Shown here in pieces: positions 5,066 through 5,700 of a stretch of DNA of 5,700 nt (position 1 is the first letter of the stretch; each line of letters begins with the position of its first letter). The DNA lies in NCBI GenBank assembly GCA_027322565.1, contig DAHVRG010000327.1, forward strand, positions 1 through 5,700. The letters run 5' to 3'. The notes beneath the pieces are model-generated. The model saw only the letters and a program-made list of their open reading frames with translations. It ran no database searches and was not told where the DNA came from. The DNA comes from Georgenia sp. (GTDB taxonomy: Bacteria > Actinomycetota > Actinomycetes > Actinomycetales > Actinomycetaceae). Position numbers and translations under genes: made by a program.

Positions 5066-5323
5066 ATGCCCACGACGACGCCGCAGCCCGGCACGATCAC
5101 GATGTACACGTCCTCCTGGTGCGGCTACTGCCGCCGGCTGAAGACCCAGCTCGACGGCGAGGGCATCACCTACCGGGAGGTGAACATCGAGGAGCACCCC
5201 GAGGCGGCGAGCTTCGTCGAAGAGGTCAACGAGGGCAACCGGACCGTGCCCACCGTGCTCTTCCCGGACGGATCGGCGGCGACCAACCCCTCCCTCGCGG
5301 AGGTCAGGGGCCGGCTGGGCTGA
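5066..5323 (+). CDS. mrx1: Mycoredoxin-1 (mycothiol-dependent glutaredoxin-like protein)
   Basis: An 85-residue cytosolic thioredoxin-fold protein. The active site WCGYC (C19, C22) sits after the first strand (ITMYTSSWCGYC), TVPT (60-63) supplies the cis-proline P62, and DGS and TNPS follow near the end. NRTVPTV and the SSWCGYC context match M. tuberculosis Mrx1 (Rv3198A) closely. Mrx1 reduces mixed disulfides between proteins and mycothiol. In mycobacteria it is recycled by mycothiol and mycothione reductase, and it helps restore peroxiredoxin AhpE and methionine sulfoxide reductase. The ATG at 5066 has AGAGGAG at 5055-5061 and is preferred to in-frame upstream starts, which add an unconserved leader. 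Between uvrD2 and nudC it occupies the same place as in M. tuberculosis. It may be read through from the aldehyde dehydrogenase. Confidence 0.95.
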   Translation: MPTTTPQPGTITMYTSSWCGYCRRLKTQLDGEGITYREVNIEEHPEAASFVEEVNEGNRTVPTVLFPDGSAATNPSLAEVRGRLG

Positions 5324-5360
5324 GCCCGCCGCCCGCACACCCGCTCCCGGTGCGGGCTCA
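5321..5360. terminator. Bidirectional terminator-like inverted repeat between mrx1 and nudC
   Basis: TGAGCCCGC (5321-5329) and GCGGGCTCA (5352-5360) are a perfect 9-bp inverted repeat whose ends are the two stop codons. An internal alternative, GCCCGCAC (5331-5338) with GTGCGGGC (5350-5357), gives an 8-bp stem with an 11-nt loop. The convergent genes are only 34 bp apart, so one shared terminator is the simplest reading. There is no T-tract on either strand. Confidence 0.6.
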
Positions 5361-5700
5361 GCGCGCGCTCCGGTCGGGCAGCGGCCCGCCGAACCAGTCC
5401 TCGATGAGCGACCGGGCGATCGAGGACCGCATCGGCAGGTGCACCGCGCCCTCGGCGACCGCCGCACCCAGCTCGGCCCGGGTGAAGAAGCGCGCGTCGG
5501 TGAGCTCGACGCCGTCTACGACGACGTCGGTGCTCGCTCCCGCGGCGACCTCCGCGCGGAACGCCATCATGAGCGAGCAGGGGAAGGGCCAGGGCTGGCT
5601 GCCCTCGTACCGCACGGGCCCGACGACGATCCCCGTCTCCTCGCCGACCTCGCGCCGCACTGCCGCCTCGAGCGCCTCCCCCGGCTCGACGTAGCCGGCG
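5358..5700 (-). CDS. nudC: NudC NAD(+) diphosphatase (Nudix hydrolase), N-terminal part outside window
   Basis: The last 113 residues of a Nudix hydrolase, entering at the window edge. The Nudix box is complete (GYVEPGE, then REVGEETGI), with the catalytic, metal-binding REVGEE at its core. It is followed by SQPWPFPCS, the signature that separates NADH pyrophosphatases from other Nudix enzymes. NudC cleaves NAD(H) to NMN(H) and AMP and can remove NAD caps from RNA 5' ends. The zinc-binding cysteines and N-terminal domain expected for this roughly 300-residue family lie outside the window. The C-terminus is HLPMRSSIARSLIEDWFGG and a short tail. It converges on mrx1 over a shared inverted repeat, the same order and orientation I recall for Rv3198A-Rv3199c. 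Confidence 0.95.
   Translation of the reverse strand, partial: AGYVEPGEALEAAVRREVGEETGIVVGPVRYEGSQPWPFPCSLMMAFRAEVAAGASTDVVVDGVELTDARFFTRAELGAAVAEGAVHLPMRSSIARSLIEDWFGGPLPDRSAR

Noticed and set aside
3452..5467. 671-codon minus-strand ORF spanning the aldehyde dehydrogenase and mrx1
   Set aside because: It is the mirror of two clearly real genes, is low in complexity with many Arg, Gly and Val residues, and crosses several gene borders.
1..5700. Mobile element, CRISPR array, phage or toxin-antitoxin genes
   Set aside because: No direct repeat series, terminal inverted repeats, transposase or integrase motifs, or small paired ORFs of that kind are present. The genes are conserved chromosomal ones.

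Overview
The window is very GC-rich, with GC-biased third codon positions throughout. It carries a WhiB-family regulator and a mycoredoxin, both hallmarks of Actinomycetota, so the source is a mycothiol-using actinobacterium. I cannot name the genus. Most of the gene order matches a core neighbourhood I recall from Mycobacterium tuberculosis: Rv3196-like, whiB7 (Rv3197A), uvrD2 (Rv3198c), mrx1 (Rv3198A) and nudC (Rv3199c). This is conserved chromosomal backbone, not an accessory island. I see no insertion sequence, CRISPR array, tRNA or rRNA.

Layout from left to right. (1) Positions 1-701, plus strand: the C-terminal part of a ThiF/E1-like (TOMM leader-binding-like) protein. Its reading frame runs 71 bp into the 3' end of the convergent whiB7. 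(2) 631-966, minus: whiB7, an iron-sulfur transcription factor with a C-terminal AT-hook. (3) 967-1412: whiB7 control region, read on the minus strand. It holds a promoter with an A/T box beside the -35, a leader of about 326 nt, a 46-codon upstream ORF with a near-ideal Shine-Dalgarno, and hairpins that could switch. (4) 1413-3455, minus: uvrD2, a UvrD/PcrA-type helicase with a C-terminal HRDC domain but no cysteine module. (5) 3456-3604: divergent intergenic region. (6) 3605-5002, plus: an NAD(P)-dependent aldehyde dehydrogenase starting at TTG. (7) 5066-5323, plus: mycoredoxin-1. (8) 5358-5700, minus: the C-terminal part of NudC, convergent with mrx1 across a shared inverted repeat that contains both stop codons.

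Several genes fit a stress theme. WhiB7 drives intrinsic antibiotic resistance and redox responses, Mrx1 repairs mycothiolated proteins, NudC hydrolyses NAD(H) and can remove NAD caps from RNA, and UvrD2 unwinds DNA. They lie in at least four separately oriented units, so they are neighbours rather than one operon.

I do not see a new multi-gene system. The best leads are the whiB7 leader (small ORF plus mutually exclusive pairings), the loss of the tetracysteine module in UvrD2, the hairpin inside the coding overlap between the ThiF-like gene and whiB7, and an aldehyde dehydrogenase sitting between uvrD2 and mrx1.
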